This document shows, in pieces, positions 26,228 through 33,966 of a stretch of 64,000 nucleotides of DNA; the stretch's first letter is position 1, and the number at the start of each line of letters is the position of its first letter. The position numbers and the translations under genes are program-made. The stretch is from positions 124,001-188,000 of the forward strand of contig NZ_JANHDL010000001.1 of NCBI RefSeq assembly GCF_024494655.1, written 5' to 3'. Origin of the DNA: Halorubrum laminariae. GTDB taxonomy: Archaea > Halobacteriota > Halobacteria > Halobacteriales > Haloferacaceae. The notes beneath the pieces are model-generated. The model had not been told where the DNA came from. It saw nothing but the letters and a program-made list of their open reading frames with translations, and did not search any database.

Positions 26228-26444
26228 TCGGTATTTCACCACCGTATACGCCCATATATGGGCGTTTTCACGTCGTGTCTTACGACGGGCGGTAGTTTTA
26301 TAAACCTAGCATCGGTGGATACGACTGCGTAAGACGGTCGTCTTACAGTGGCCGTCCGAAGTGGGGTTGGTCCCCGCAGTCGGACGATTCGTCGCTGTAA
26401 GACACACGCGCTGCGTGCTCTACCGTCTTACCGGGGGAATGCCA
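26228..26444 (+). promoter_or_regulatory. cdrS-ftsZ2 promoter with five GTCTTAC-type sites
   Basis: Directly after cdrL lies a perfect 16-bp palindrome CGCCCATATATGGGCG (26249-26264) followed by TTTT. A TATA box TTTTATAAA sits at 26296-26304. Copies of GTCTTAC or its complement GTAAGAC occur at 26277-26283, 26329-26335, 26340-26346, 26397-26403 and 26425-26431. The middle pair forms an 18-bp palindrome GTAAGACG-gt-CGTCTTAC (26329-26346), placed right after the predicted transcription start near 26326. The transcript would have a leader of over 100 nt. Confidence 0.7.
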
Positions 26445-26624
26445 ATGGAGCGTGTGACACTACGAATCCCGAAACAGCAGATAGACGAGGTAGAACAGAT
26501 GGTCGAGACGGGGGAGTTCCCGAATCGGAGCGAGGCGATTCGCTCTGCCGTCCGCGACATGCTAAACGAACAGGACGGCGATCGCGACGAGCGCAGCCGT
26601 AACCGCAACTGGGCGAAGGTGTAA
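26445..26624 (+). CDS. cdrS: CdrS ribbon-helix-helix regulator of cell division
   Basis: This is a 59-residue ribbon-helix-helix protein: beta strand [12 protein letters not shown], then two helices ([30 protein letters not shown]) and a short basic tail. It is the conserved haloarchaeal transcription factor CdrS, encoded just upstream of ftsZ2, reported to control ftsZ2 and other division genes. Two ATGs are possible (26439 and 26445). The GGGGGA purine tract lies 6 nt before the second one and touches the first, so I choose 26445. The gene ends 4 bp before ftsZ2. Confidence 0.93.
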   Translation: MERVTLRIPKQQIDEVEQMVETGEFPNRSEAIRSAVRDMLNEQDGDRDERSRNRNWAKV

Positions 26625-26628
26625 ACTG

Positions 26629-27849
26629 ATGCAAGATCTCGTTCAAGAGGCCCTCGACAACGCGGAAGCGGAAAAGCGCGAGATGGACGCCAGCATGGAC
26701 GACGACGACGAGTTCGGGGACCCCCGAATCGTCATCGTCGGTGCCGGCGGTGCCGGAAATAATACGATCAACCGTCTGTACAACATCGGTGTCAACGGTG
26801 CCGACACGGTAGCCATCAACACCGACAAACAGCATCTCAAGATGATCGAAGCCGACACCAAGATCCTCGTGGGCAAGTCGCTCACACAGGGGCTCGGTGC
26901 CGGCGGCGACCCCAAGATGGGCGAGCGCGCCACCGAGATGGCTCAAGGGACGATCAAAGAAGTGCTCGGCGACGCCGACCTCGTCTTCGTCACGGCCGGG
27001 ATGGGCGGCGGGACCGGCACCGGCGCGGCCCCAGTCGTCTCGAAGATCGCCAAAGATCAGGGTGCTATCGTCGTTGGGATGGTGTCGACGCCGTTCAACG
27101 TCGAGCGCGCCCGCACGGTGAAAGCCGAAGAGGGATTAGAGACCCTCCGCAACGAGGCCGACTCGATCATCGTCCTCGACAACAACCGGCTGCTCGACTA
27201 CGTGCCGAACCTGCCGATCGGGAAGGCGTTCTCCGTGATGGACCAGATCATCGCGGAGACCGTGAAGGGAATTTCAGAGACGATCACCCAACCGAGCCTC
27301 ATCAACCTCGACTATGCCGACATGTCCACGATCATGAACCAAGGCGGCGTCGCGGTCATGCTCGTTGGCGAGACGCAGGACAAGAACAAGACGCAAGAAG
27401 TGGTGAACGACGCGATGAACCACCCGCTCTTAGATGTCGACTACCGCGGTGCGAGCGGGGGGCTCGTCCACATCACGGGCGGCCCGGACCTCACGCTGAA
27501 GGAGGCCGAAGGGATCGCGAACAACATCACCGAGCGACTGGAGGCGAGCGCGAACGTGATCTGGGGCGCGCGCATCCAAGACGAGTACAAGGGGAAGGTG
27601 CGCGTCATGGCGATCATGACCGGCGTCCAGAGCGCACAGGTGCTCGGCCCCTCCACGCAAAAGCAGGCCGACAAGTCCCGCGCCGCGGTCAGCGACGAGG
27701 ACCTCAGCGACTCGCGGTCCCGTGCAGCCGAAGCGAACGGGAGCCCGGGCAACGCGGCTGCCACCGGGAACGGTAATCGCGGCGCATGGGAGTCCGACGG
27801 CGGTAGCGAGCCCGCCGAACAGAACAACGGCCTCGACGTCATCCGCTGA
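26629..27849 (+). CDS. ftsZ2: Cell division protein FtsZ2
   Basis: The 406-residue tubulin-family GTPase has the FtsZ G-box [11 protein letters not shown], the N-terminal Rossmann motif [24 protein letters not shown], and the synergy loop segment with [11 protein letters not shown]. An acidic N-terminal extension (~32 residues) and an Asn/Gly/Ser-rich C-terminal tail ending NNGLDVIR are present. Haloarchaea use FtsZ1 and FtsZ2 together; coupling to CdrS marks this as FtsZ2, needed for constriction of the division ring. It is co-transcribed with cdrS (4-bp gap). A run of five T at 27881-27885 just after the gene may be its terminator. Confidence 0.96.
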   Translation: MQDLVQEALDNAEAEKREMDASMDDDDEFGDPRIVIVGAGGAGNNTINRLYNIGVNGADTVAINTDKQHLKMIEADTKILVGKSLTQGLGAGGDPKMGERATEMAQGTIKEVLGDADLVFVTAGMGGGTGTGAAPVVSKIAKDQGAIVVGMVSTPFNVERARTVKAEEGLETLRNEADSIIVLDNNRLLDYVPNLPIGKAFSVMDQIIAETVKGISETITQPSLINLDYADMSTIMNQGGVAVMLVGETQDKNKTQEVVNDAMNHPLLDVDYRGASGGLVHITGGPDLTLKEAEGIANNITERLEASANVIWGARIQDEYKGKVRVMAIMTGVQSAQVLGPSTQKQADKSRAAVSDEDLSDSRSRAAEANGSPGNAAATGNGNRGAWESDGGSEPAEQNNGLDVIR

Positions 27850-27878
27850 GACCGCTCCCACCCGCGGCCGTCGTCTCC

Positions 27879-27886
27879 GATTTTTA
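27879..27886 (+). terminator. T-run after ftsZ2
   Basis: A GATTTTTA stretch lies 30 nt after the ftsZ2 stop codon, just before the sequence related to tnpB. Oligo-T tracts act as terminators in archaea. The tract is short, so this is tentative. Confidence 0.35.
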
Positions 27887-27890
27887 CCTC

Positions 27891-28373
27891 GTGGCAGTCG
27901 AGGACTTGGACGTGAAGGGCTTGGTAGAACTCCCGGGCAGCTCACGGAACCGAGCGGGGGCGGCGTGGGGGACGTTCCTGCGAATGCTCGAATACAAGTG
28001 CGAACGCGAAGGAACGCACTTCGTCGCCGTGAATCCGCGCGGAACAACGAAAGAGTGTGCGTCCTGCAGCGTCTCGACCGACAAGCCACTGTGGGTCCGT
28101 GAACACTCGTGTCCGGCGTGTGGATTCGAGGCGGATAGAGACGCGAATGCGGCATGGAATATCCTTTCTCGCGGTATCAAGACGCGGTTAGGAGCGGGAC
28201 GCTCCGAATCAACGCCTGTGGAGACTGCGCTCCCTATGGATACGTCCGTATCTGCAAAGTGCGTCGTGGAAACAGGAAGCCCCATCACCAGAAGTCAAAG
28301 ACTTCTGGTTAGCAGTCAGAACTCGGAGAGTTCTGACGACACCCTCAAGCGCGAGTCGTCAGGCGAGCGGTAG
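27891..28373 (+). pseudogene. tnpB: C-terminal remnant of an IS1341-type TnpB (IS200/IS605 family)
   Basis: Only the last ~160 codons remain. The fragment starts at the RuvC-II region (VEDLDVKGL, with the catalytic Glu), continues with HFVAVNPRGTTKECASC, the zinc-finger pairs CASC and CPAC, and the RuvC-III segment DRDANAAWNIL with its Asp. The N-terminal helix-turn-helix, wedge and RuvC-I Asp are missing, so it cannot be an active nuclease. The missing part ends sharply 41 bp after ftsZ2. The frame runs into the hairpins of the element's right end, as is normal in this family. Confidence 0.88.
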
Positions 28374-28388
28374 GGTGGGGTAGTTCAC
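28285..28388 (+). ncRNA. Structured right end of the TnpB element (omegaRNA/sotRNA-like)
   Basis: Two near-adjacent perfect hairpins are present: a 9-bp stem with AAA loop (28288-28308) and a 10-bp stem with GGA loop (28315-28337). A longer-range CACCCT/AGGGTG pairing follows, and the end is GGGGTAGTTCAC at 28377-28388. In this family the 3' end of tnpB encodes a guide RNA scaffold; in Halobacterium such sense-overlapping transcripts (sotRNAs) have been reported. The intact stems in an otherwise decayed gene are notable. Transcription here is inferred, not shown. Confidence 0.6.
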
Positions 28389-28524
28389 CGGATACCTCGT
28401 CTCGTTCGGCGCGAGGACTTAACATCGCGCAGGCCTAGCGGATCCACGTGCCAGTCACCCAGTCACCTCGGAGGGTTCGGGTTCGTCCGAACACCGGCTA
28501 TGATCCACTCCACGTGTTACCGCG

Positions 28525-29523
28525 ATGACCGACACTGCGCTGGTGTTCACGGGACCAAAAACGGTCGAGCTCCACGAGGTCGACATCGGCCCGCCGGCCG
28601 CAGACGAACTACGGGTCGACACGCGCGCGTCGGCGATAAGCGCCGGTACGGAACTGCTTGTCTACCGCGACCAGACGCCGACGGACGTGCCCGTCGACGA
28701 GACGCTCGACGCGCTCGACGGCGAGTTCTCGTATCCGCTCCGGTACGGCTACGCCGCGAGCGGCGTCGTCGACGCAGTCGGCGAGAACGTCGACAACGAC
28801 TGGGACGGTCGGTCGGTATTCGGCTTCGTCCCGCACCAAACGGGATTCGTGACCGCGCCCGACGACGTGGTCGCGCTTCCCGACGGAACCGCGCCCGCGG
28901 TCGGAGCGCTCCTCCCCTCCGTCGAGACGGCGACGAACCTCGTCCTCGATGCGGCCCCGCGGCTCGGCGAGCGGGTCGTCGTCTTCGGGGCCGGCGTCAT
29001 CGGTCTCTGTGTCACCCGGCTGCTGGCGTCGTTTCCGCTCTCGTCACTCGTCGTCGTCGATCCCGTCGAGCGCCGTCGGGAACTCGCCGCCGCAATGGGT
29101 GCAGACCGGACCGAGACGCCGGAGACCGTCGGAGACCGCGTTGCCGACGTTGACCTCGCAGTCGAGCTGTCCGGACAGCCGAGTGCGCTCGACGACGCTA
29201 TCGGCGTCGTCGGCTACGACGCTCGGATCGTCGTCGGCTCGTGGTACGGCGAAAAGCGCGCGCCGATCGATCTCGGCGGCCGGTTCCACCGCGACCGGAT
29301 CGACCTGATCCCCAGTCAGGTGTCGACGATCAGTCCGCCACTGCGCGGACGGTGGGACCACGACCGCCGCCTCGACGAGGCGCTCGACTGGCTCGATCGG
29401 ATCGACGCCGAGGCACTTATCACTCATCGGATACCCTTCGAGCGCGCGTCGGAGGCGTACGAACTGCTCGATTCCGAGGCGACCGACGCGGTGCAGGTCA
29501 TTCTGGAGTACGGCGATCCGTGA
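28525..29523 (+). CDS. Medium-chain dehydrogenase/reductase (zinc-ADH-like, BchC-type)
   Basis: The 332-residue MDR protein has a GroES-like N-terminal half (AISAGTELLVYR, YPLRYGYAASGVVDAVG) and a Rossmann half (VVVFGAGVIGLCVTRLLA, then VVVDPVERRRELAAAMGA). The catalytic Cys and His of zinc alcohol dehydrogenases are not evident in the usual GHE/C pattern, so it may be a zinc-free reductase as in the BchC-like subgroup. The substrate is unknown. It is convergent with the CDP-alcohol phosphotransferase gene and lies 2.9 kb from the PTPS-glycosyltransferase-methyltransferase operon, with which it may act. Confidence 0.8.
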   Translation: MTDTALVFTGPKTVELHEVDIGPPAADELRVDTRASAISAGTELLVYRDQTPTDVPVDETLDALDGEFSYPLRYGYAASGVVDAVGENVDNDWDGRSVFGFVPHQTGFVTAPDDVVALPDGTAPAVGALLPSVETATNLVLDAAPRLGERVVVFGAGVIGLCVTRLLASFPLSSLVVVDPVERRRELAAAMGADRTETPETVGDRVADVDLAVELSGQPSALDDAIGVVGYDARIVVGSWYGEKRAPIDLGGRFHRDRIDLIPSQVSTISPPLRGRWDHDRRLDEALDWLDRIDAEALITHRIPFERASEAYELLDSEATDAVQVILEYGDP

Positions 29524-29568
29524 TCGGAAAGTCGCATCCGATGGCAGGCGTATCGGGAGCCAACGCCC

Positions 29569-30429
29569 TCACTCCGGACTTCCGAGCGTCACCGCGTGTC
29601 GTGAGACCCGTCCGCTGACGACGAGGTAGTCGCGAGCGAAGACGGCGATCGAGGGCGCGAGCACCACCGGCGCGACCGTTCGAACGATCGGCGTCGGAAC
29701 GGCGGGCGCGAGCGCGACTGTCACGAAACACATCTGTACGCCCGCGAGGTACTTGCCGAGGTCGCTGTCGGGAAGATCGAACACCGGACGGCCGCGAGCG
29801 CGGCGCAGCCCGACGGCCCCCCGAAAGATGTAGCGCGCCGCGGACAGCGAGAGGTACCAGACGGGAAGGATCCCCCAGCCGACCGCGACGAGCGGCGCGG
29901 CGACGAATCCGAACGTGTCGAAGGCCATGTCCAGCCGCCGACCGATCTCGGTCTCGGTGCCGATCGTCCGCGCGACGTATCCGTCGAGCCCGTCGAAGAG
30001 GACGCCGACCCCGTACCCCGTCGCCGCTACCCACGCGAGATCGGTGTCCGGCGGCGCGACGACGAGTCCGGCGACGACCGCGTAGAGCGCGCCACGGACG
30101 AGCGTCACCCCGTTCGCGAGGCCGAAGAGCCGAGAGAGATCGCCGCGCTCGGCCGGCTCGCCCGCCGACTCGCCCGTATGTCGTCGGACCGCGTCGACGC
30201 CGCCGAGCCCGAAGGCGACGTACCAGAGCTGGCCCGCCAGACAGATCCCCGCAACTGCCGCCGGTGAGACCCCCCACCGACCCGTCGCAGTCGCCGGAAG
30301 CGCAGCGGACAGCCCGAGCGCGAGCGCGACGCCGGCGAGAGGCGGAAGCGCCAGACCCGCGAGAGCCGACTGTCCGGTGCCGAAGACGCGACCGACCGCA
30401 CACCGGGAGCGAGGGGATCTATCGGACAC
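29569..30429 (-). CDS. CDP-alcohol phosphatidyltransferase family membrane enzyme
   Basis: The 286-residue integral membrane protein has a complete CDP-alcohol phosphotransferase motif: DGLDGYVAR, eight residues, then G-RRL-D-MAF-D. This motif holds the two metal ions that transfer a phospho-alcohol from CDP to an acceptor. About seven hydrophobic segments flank it. Members make archaeal phospholipid headgroups or inositol-phosphate products; the acceptor here is unknown. It follows a four-helix membrane protein gene with a 2-bp gap, so the two are one operon. Confidence 0.85.
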   Translation of the reverse strand: MSDRSPRSRCAVGRVFGTGQSALAGLALPPLAGVALALGLSAALPATATGRWGVSPAAVAGICLAGQLWYVAFGLGGVDAVRRHTGESAGEPAERGDLSRLFGLANGVTLVRGALYAVVAGLVVAPPDTDLAWVAATGYGVGVLFDGLDGYVARTIGTETEIGRRLDMAFDTFGFVAAPLVAVGWGILPVWYLSLSAARYIFRGAVGLRRARGRPVFDLPDSDLGKYLAGVQMCFVTVALAPAVPTPIVRTVAPVVLAPSIAVFARDYLVVSGRVSRHAVTLGSPE

Positions 30430-30431
30430 GA

Positions 30432-30818
30432 CTACCGGCGCAGCAGGGCCGCGAGCACCGCGATCAACACGACCTGTGCGACCTTATCGACCGCGCCGAG
30501 CGTCCCCACGTCGGCGGGGAACGACCGGCCGCCGCCGGCGAAATTGACGACGTACCACAAGACGATCTGGACGAGCGTGAAGGCGATCCCGACGGCGTAC
30601 ACGGTCCGCCGCCGATAGCCGCGCACCACGAGGACGATCCCGCCGACGAATCCGAGCCCCGCGAAGACGAAGCTGATCCCGAGCGGCGAGGGAACCATCC
30701 GGACTCCCAAGAGGAGGTGGACGGCGGCGGAGACCGCGGCCGAGACGATCCCCGCCCAGTGGAGCCCGTTCAACGACTCGATACCGGCCGCCGGCCGTCG
30801 AGACCCAGCAGTCGCCAT
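30432..30818 (-). CDS. Four-helix membrane protein upstream of the CDP-alcohol phosphotransferase
   Basis: The 128-residue protein has four hydrophobic segments (WAGIVSAAVSAAVHLLLG, ISFVFAGLGFVGGIVLVV, VYAVGIAFTLVQIVLWYVV, VAQVVLIAVLAALL). It resembles a haloarchaeal DUF7475-like family but has no known function. The internal ATG at 30818 is preferred to the GTG/ATG further up because it directly precedes the first soluble stretch. Tight spacing to the phosphotransferase gene suggests a subunit or helper of that enzyme. Confidence 0.7.
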   Translation of the reverse strand: MATAGSRRPAAGIESLNGLHWAGIVSAAVSAAVHLLLGVRMVPSPLGISFVFAGLGFVGGIVLVVRGYRRRTVYAVGIAFTLVQIVLWYVVNFAGGGRSFPADVGTLGAVDKVAQVVLIAVLAALLRR

Positions 30819-30933
30819 ACCGTATCCATGCGCCACGCTCACATAGAGCTACTGGCGGGGCGACGGCGACAGATCGGGCACGCGTCCGTGTGCCGGCGCG
30901 GCAGGTGCGCTGATGCGGCAGCGAGACGTTCGC

Positions 30934-32001
30934 TCACCGTGGGTCGAAGTCAGGGTCGCAGAGGGCGTCAACGCGCGCGAGTTCGTCCGGACTCAACCGT
31001 TCGGCCGCCGCCGCGAGGTTGTCGACAACGTGCGACTCGGCGGTGCTCGACGGGATCGGCACCACGCCGCGGGAGACGTTCCACGCGAGCACGACGCCGG
31101 CGGGCGAGAGGTCGCGGTCCGCGCCGATCGCGGCCAGAGCGGGCTCGTCCAACAGTCCCGGCGCGGACAGCGGCGAGTGCGCGACGACCCGGATCCCCCG
31201 GTCGTGACAGAACGAGACGAGGTCGGTCCGCGGGAGATACGGATGTCGCTCGATCTGCACGAGCGCGGGAGCCACGCTCCCCGTCTCCAGAACCCTCTCC
31301 ACCTGCTCTCGTGAGGCGTTACAGAGCCCGATGGTGCGCGTCAGCCCTCGGTCGCGGACCGCCTCCAGGTTCCGCCACGCCTCGGCGATCGAGACATCGT
31401 CGGTGGCTAGAGTGCCGTCGGCGTCTTCCGGAAATGCGAGCGCCTCCTGTCTGTCGGCGGGGAGTTCGGCGATTCGACGGAGTTCGCCGCGGTGCGCGAG
31501 CGCGGTCGGCCAGTGGAGCGCGTAGCAGTCGAACGCGTCGAACGCGAGGTCGGCGAGGCTCCCCTCGGCGGCGGCGAGCATGTGCTCGCGCCGGTGGTTC
31601 GTGCGCCACGGCTTCCCGAGCACGAAGACGCGCTCGCGGTCGGGCGCGCCCGACGCGGCCAGCAGCTCGCCGATCCGGTGGTCGTTGCCGTACAGTTCGG
31701 CGGTGTCCAGCAGGCGGTATCCCGAATCGAGCGCGGTCGCGATCGAGTCGACGCGGTCGACGTACTCCCCGTCGCGGTAGCGCGAGCAGCCGAATCCGAT
31801 CAGGGGGAGTCGGAGCGCGCTTTTCGCGCCACCGCTGCCGGTGCGGTCGGTGCCGTGCTCCCGCGGCGGCGAGACGACCGGCACTGCGGGCGGATCCGCG
31901 GTCGCGCCGTAATCGTCGACGAGGACCGGTCCGCCCTCGTCGGCTGCGGTCTCGATCGCGTTGCAGACGGCGACGACGGGCTGGCCCGGACCGGCGGCCA
32001 C
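30934..32001 (-). CDS. Aldo/keto reductase
   Basis: The AKR core (~300 residues from about position 31810 downward) has the full catalytic tetrad: Asp and Tyr in LLDTAELYGNDHRIGELL, Lys in VFVLGKPW, His in CYALHWPTA. Cofactor and barrel motifs IGLCNASREQVERVL, QIERHPYLP and VPIPSST are also present. It should reduce a carbonyl with NADPH. The start is uncertain: a GTG at 32001 gives ~60 Pro/Asp-rich residues before the barrel, and no ATG fits better. Upstream it runs head-on into a sulfatase fragment on the other strand. Such reductases can reduce 6-pyruvoyl-type pterins, which is interesting beside the PTPS gene, but the substrate is unknown. Confidence 0.78.
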   Translation of the reverse strand: MAAGPGQPVVAVCNAIETAADEGGPVLVDDYGATADPPAVPVVSPPREHGTDRTGSGGAKSALRLPLIGFGCSRYRDGEYVDRVDSIATALDSGYRLLDTAELYGNDHRIGELLAASGAPDRERVFVLGKPWRTNHRREHMLAAAEGSLADLAFDAFDCYALHWPTALAHRGELRRIAELPADRQEALAFPEDADGTLATDDVSIAEAWRNLEAVRDRGLTRTIGLCNASREQVERVLETGSVAPALVQIERHPYLPRTDLVSFCHDRGIRVVAHSPLSAPGLLDEPALAAIGADRDLSPAGVVLAWNVSRGVVPIPSSTAESHVVDNLAAAAERLSPDELARVDALCDPDFDPR

Positions 32002-32007
32002 AGCAAC

Positions 32008-32370
32008 GCCGGGAACCCGTGGGTCCTGCTCCGGCGCGGCGAGGTCGATCCCGACCGCGTGTGGGACGCCTACGAGGCGAACCTCCAACACGTCCTGAGC
32101 GAGGTTGCGTCGCTCGCGGCCAACGTCGACGGCCGGATCGCGGTCACCGCAGACCACGGGAACTGCTTCGGCGAGTGGGGGCTGTACGGCCACCCGATGT
32201 ACGCGCCGGTGTCGGCGCTGCTCGCGGTCCCGTGGGCGACGGTCGACGGCGCGGACACCGGAGCCCGCGAACCGACGCTCTCGCCGCCGGAACCGCTGCC
32301 GGTGTCGCGGGTCTACGGGAGCGACGGCGAATCGGAGCAGGACCGCCTCCGGGCGCTCGGATACCTGTAG
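32008..32370 (+). pseudogene. C-terminal fragment of a sulfatase/alkaline phosphatase-fold protein
   Basis: About 120 codons match the end of haloarchaeal sulfatase-like proteins: WVLLRRGEVDPDRVWDAYEA, the metal-binding TADHGNCFGEWG, GHPMYAPVSALLAVPWATV and the terminal RLRALGYL. The N-terminal part with the catalytic residue and first metal ligands is absent; the open frame extends upstream only as the antisense of the aldo/keto reductase. I conclude it is a truncated remnant, its 5' part lost where the reductase gene now begins. Confidence 0.7.
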
Positions 32371-32437
32371 TCAGTCGGCGCATCGGGCGTCTCAGACGCC
32401 CTCCGGATTTAGGTGGATCGCGTCCGTGGATCGGTGC

Positions 32438-32815
32438 ATGTACGCGACGACGGTCACGACCGAGTTCGTGGCCCAACACTACCTCACGGTCGTCGACGAC
32501 GGACCGGAGAGCGTCCCGCACTCACACCAGTTCGCGGTGGAACTCACGTTCCGCGGTCCCGCGCTGAACGAGCACGACTACCTCGTCGACATCGACGACG
32601 CCGACGCCGCGCTCGCCGACATTGCCGACCGCTACCGCGATGCCCTCCTCAACGACTTCTCCGAGTTCGACGGGCGCAACCCGAGCGTCGAGCGGTTCGC
32701 CCGTGTCATCTTTGAGCGCGTGACCGCCGCCGTGACCGACGACACCGTGAGCGAGGTGGCGGTGACCGTGTGGGAGGACGACGACGCCGGGGCGACCTAC
32801 GACGGGCCGGTATGA
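32438..32815 (+). CDS. 6-pyruvoyltetrahydropterin synthase family protein with Glu at the catalytic Cys position
   Basis: The 125-residue T-fold protein has the zinc ligands His14 and the pair His28/His30 in ESVPHSH. In QueD and classical PTPS the catalytic motif is CxxxHGH; here it is E24-x3-H28-S-H30, the Glu form known from PTPS-III enzymes that make 6-hydroxymethyl-dihydropterin for folate. A conserved Glu near the C-terminus (VTVWEDD) fits pterin binding. It is therefore probably not the archaeosine QueD. Its TGA overlaps the glycosyltransferase ATG (ATGA at 32812-32815), starting a three-gene coupled operon. Confidence 0.82.
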   Translation: MYATTVTTEFVAQHYLTVVDDGPESVPHSHQFAVELTFRGPALNEHDYLVDIDDADAALADIADRYRDALLNDFSEFDGRNPSVERFARVIFERVTAAVTDDTVSEVAVTVWEDDDAGATYDGPV

Positions 32816-33966
32816 AGGTCGGCTTCGCGCTGTACGGGAGCCTCGACGAGCGTTCTGGCGGCTTCCGCTACGACCGGAAGCTCGTCGAGGGGCTCCGACG
32901 CGCCGGCGACACCGTCGAGGTGATCGAGCTGCCGTGGCGCGGCGCGGCGGGCGGGGCGTGGCGGGCGTACCCCCGCGGGCTGTGTGACACCCTTTCGCCG
33001 CGCTTTCGAGACAGACTCCGCGTCGACGTCGACGTGATGCTCCAAGACGAGCTCGCGCACCCGTCGCTGTGGCACTGCAACCGCGATCTCTCCTATCCGA
33101 TCGTGAGTGTCGTTCACCACCTGCGCGCCAGCGAGCCGCGACGGCTCTCCCCCCTCTACCGAGCCGTCGAGCGACGGTATTTCGCGAGCCTCGACGGCGT
33201 CGTCTGCAACAGCACGGTCACCCGCGAGGCGGTGACGGGTCTCGGCGTTGATCCCGACGCCACGGTCGTCGCGCCGCCCGCAGGCGATCGGTTCGCCGGT
33301 CACGCGGGCGGGTCCGGCGGCGCTGTCACTGCCGAGTCGGTCGCGGACCGGATCGCCGACCGCGCGGCCGAGCGCCCGCTGCGGGTCGCGTTCGTCGGCA
33401 ACATCGCGCCGCGGAAGGGCCTCGACACACTGATCGAGGGGATCGCCGCCGCGGACGCAGCCGTTGAGGTCGTCGTCGTCGGTCGGACCGTCGACGAGGC
33501 GCACGTCCACGACGTGCGACGTACCGTCGACCGGCTTGAGCTCACAGAGCGCGTGCGGTTCGCCGGGCGACTCTCGGACGATGAGCTGGCGGCAACGCTT
33601 CGGGAGAGTCACGCGATCGCCGTCCCGTCTCGGTACGAGGGGTTCGGGATCGTCTATCTGGAGGGGATGGCGTTCGGCCTCCCGGCGATCGCCTCGCGCG
33701 CTGGCGGCGCGAGCGACGTGGTCACGGACGGCGAGACGGGCGTGCTCGTCGACCCCGACGATCCGAGCGCGGTTGCAGCGGCGCTGGAGTCGCTCGCGAC
33801 GGATCCCGACCGGCTCGCGGCGATGAGCCGCGCCGCCAGACGGCGGTACGAACGGCACCCCGACTGGCCGGCGACGACGGCGCGAGTCCGTCGGCTTCTC
33901 GCGACCGTCGCCGACGGAGAGGCTCCGGCGTCCGCGACCCAACCGGACCCGGAGGTGATGGCGTGA
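32812..33966 (+). CDS. Glycosyltransferase family 4
   Basis: The 384-residue GT-B enzyme has an N-terminal acceptor domain (KVGFALYGSLDERSGGFRYD) and a C-terminal nucleotide-sugar domain with LRVAFVGNIAPRKGLDTLIE and the E-x7-E motif in SRYEGFGIVYLEGMAFG. It transfers a sugar from an activated donor to an unknown acceptor in the cytoplasm. It overlaps the PTPS gene by 4 bp at its start and the methyltransferase by 4 bp at its end (GTGA), so the three products are likely made in fixed ratio and act together. Confidence 0.9.
   Translation: MKVGFALYGSLDERSGGFRYDRKLVEGLRRAGDTVEVIELPWRGAAGGAWRAYPRGLCDTLSPRFRDRLRVDVDVMLQDELAHPSLWHCNRDLSYPIVSVVHHLRASEPRRLSPLYRAVERRYFASLDGVVCNSTVTREAVTGLGVDPDATVVAPPAGDRFAGHAGGSGGAVTAESVADRIADRAAERPLRVAFVGNIAPRKGLDTLIEGIAAADAAVEVVVVGRTVDEAHVHDVRRTVDRLELTERVRFAGRLSDDELAATLRESHAIAVPSRYEGFGIVYLEGMAFGLPAIASRAGGASDVVTDGETGVLVDPDDPSAVAAALESLATDPDRLAAMSRAARRRYERHPDWPATTARVRRLLATVADGEAPASATQPDPEVMA

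Noticed and set aside
27891..28373. Active TnpB nuclease or transposase
   Set aside because: The N-terminal half, with the first RuvC Asp and the DNA/RNA-binding domains, is absent.
28389..28524. A tRNA or other RNA gene between the TnpB relic and the MDR gene
   Set aside because: No cloverleaf arms or T-loop sequence could be found; it seems ordinary spacer.
30264..32567. 767-codon plus-strand frame across the CDP-alcohol phosphotransferase and aldo/keto reductase
   Set aside because: Product is Arg-rich with no domain; the minus-strand genes have complete catalytic motifs.
32438..32815. QueD for archaeosine synthesis
   Set aside because: The catalytic Cys is replaced by Glu and no other archaeosine gene is nearby.
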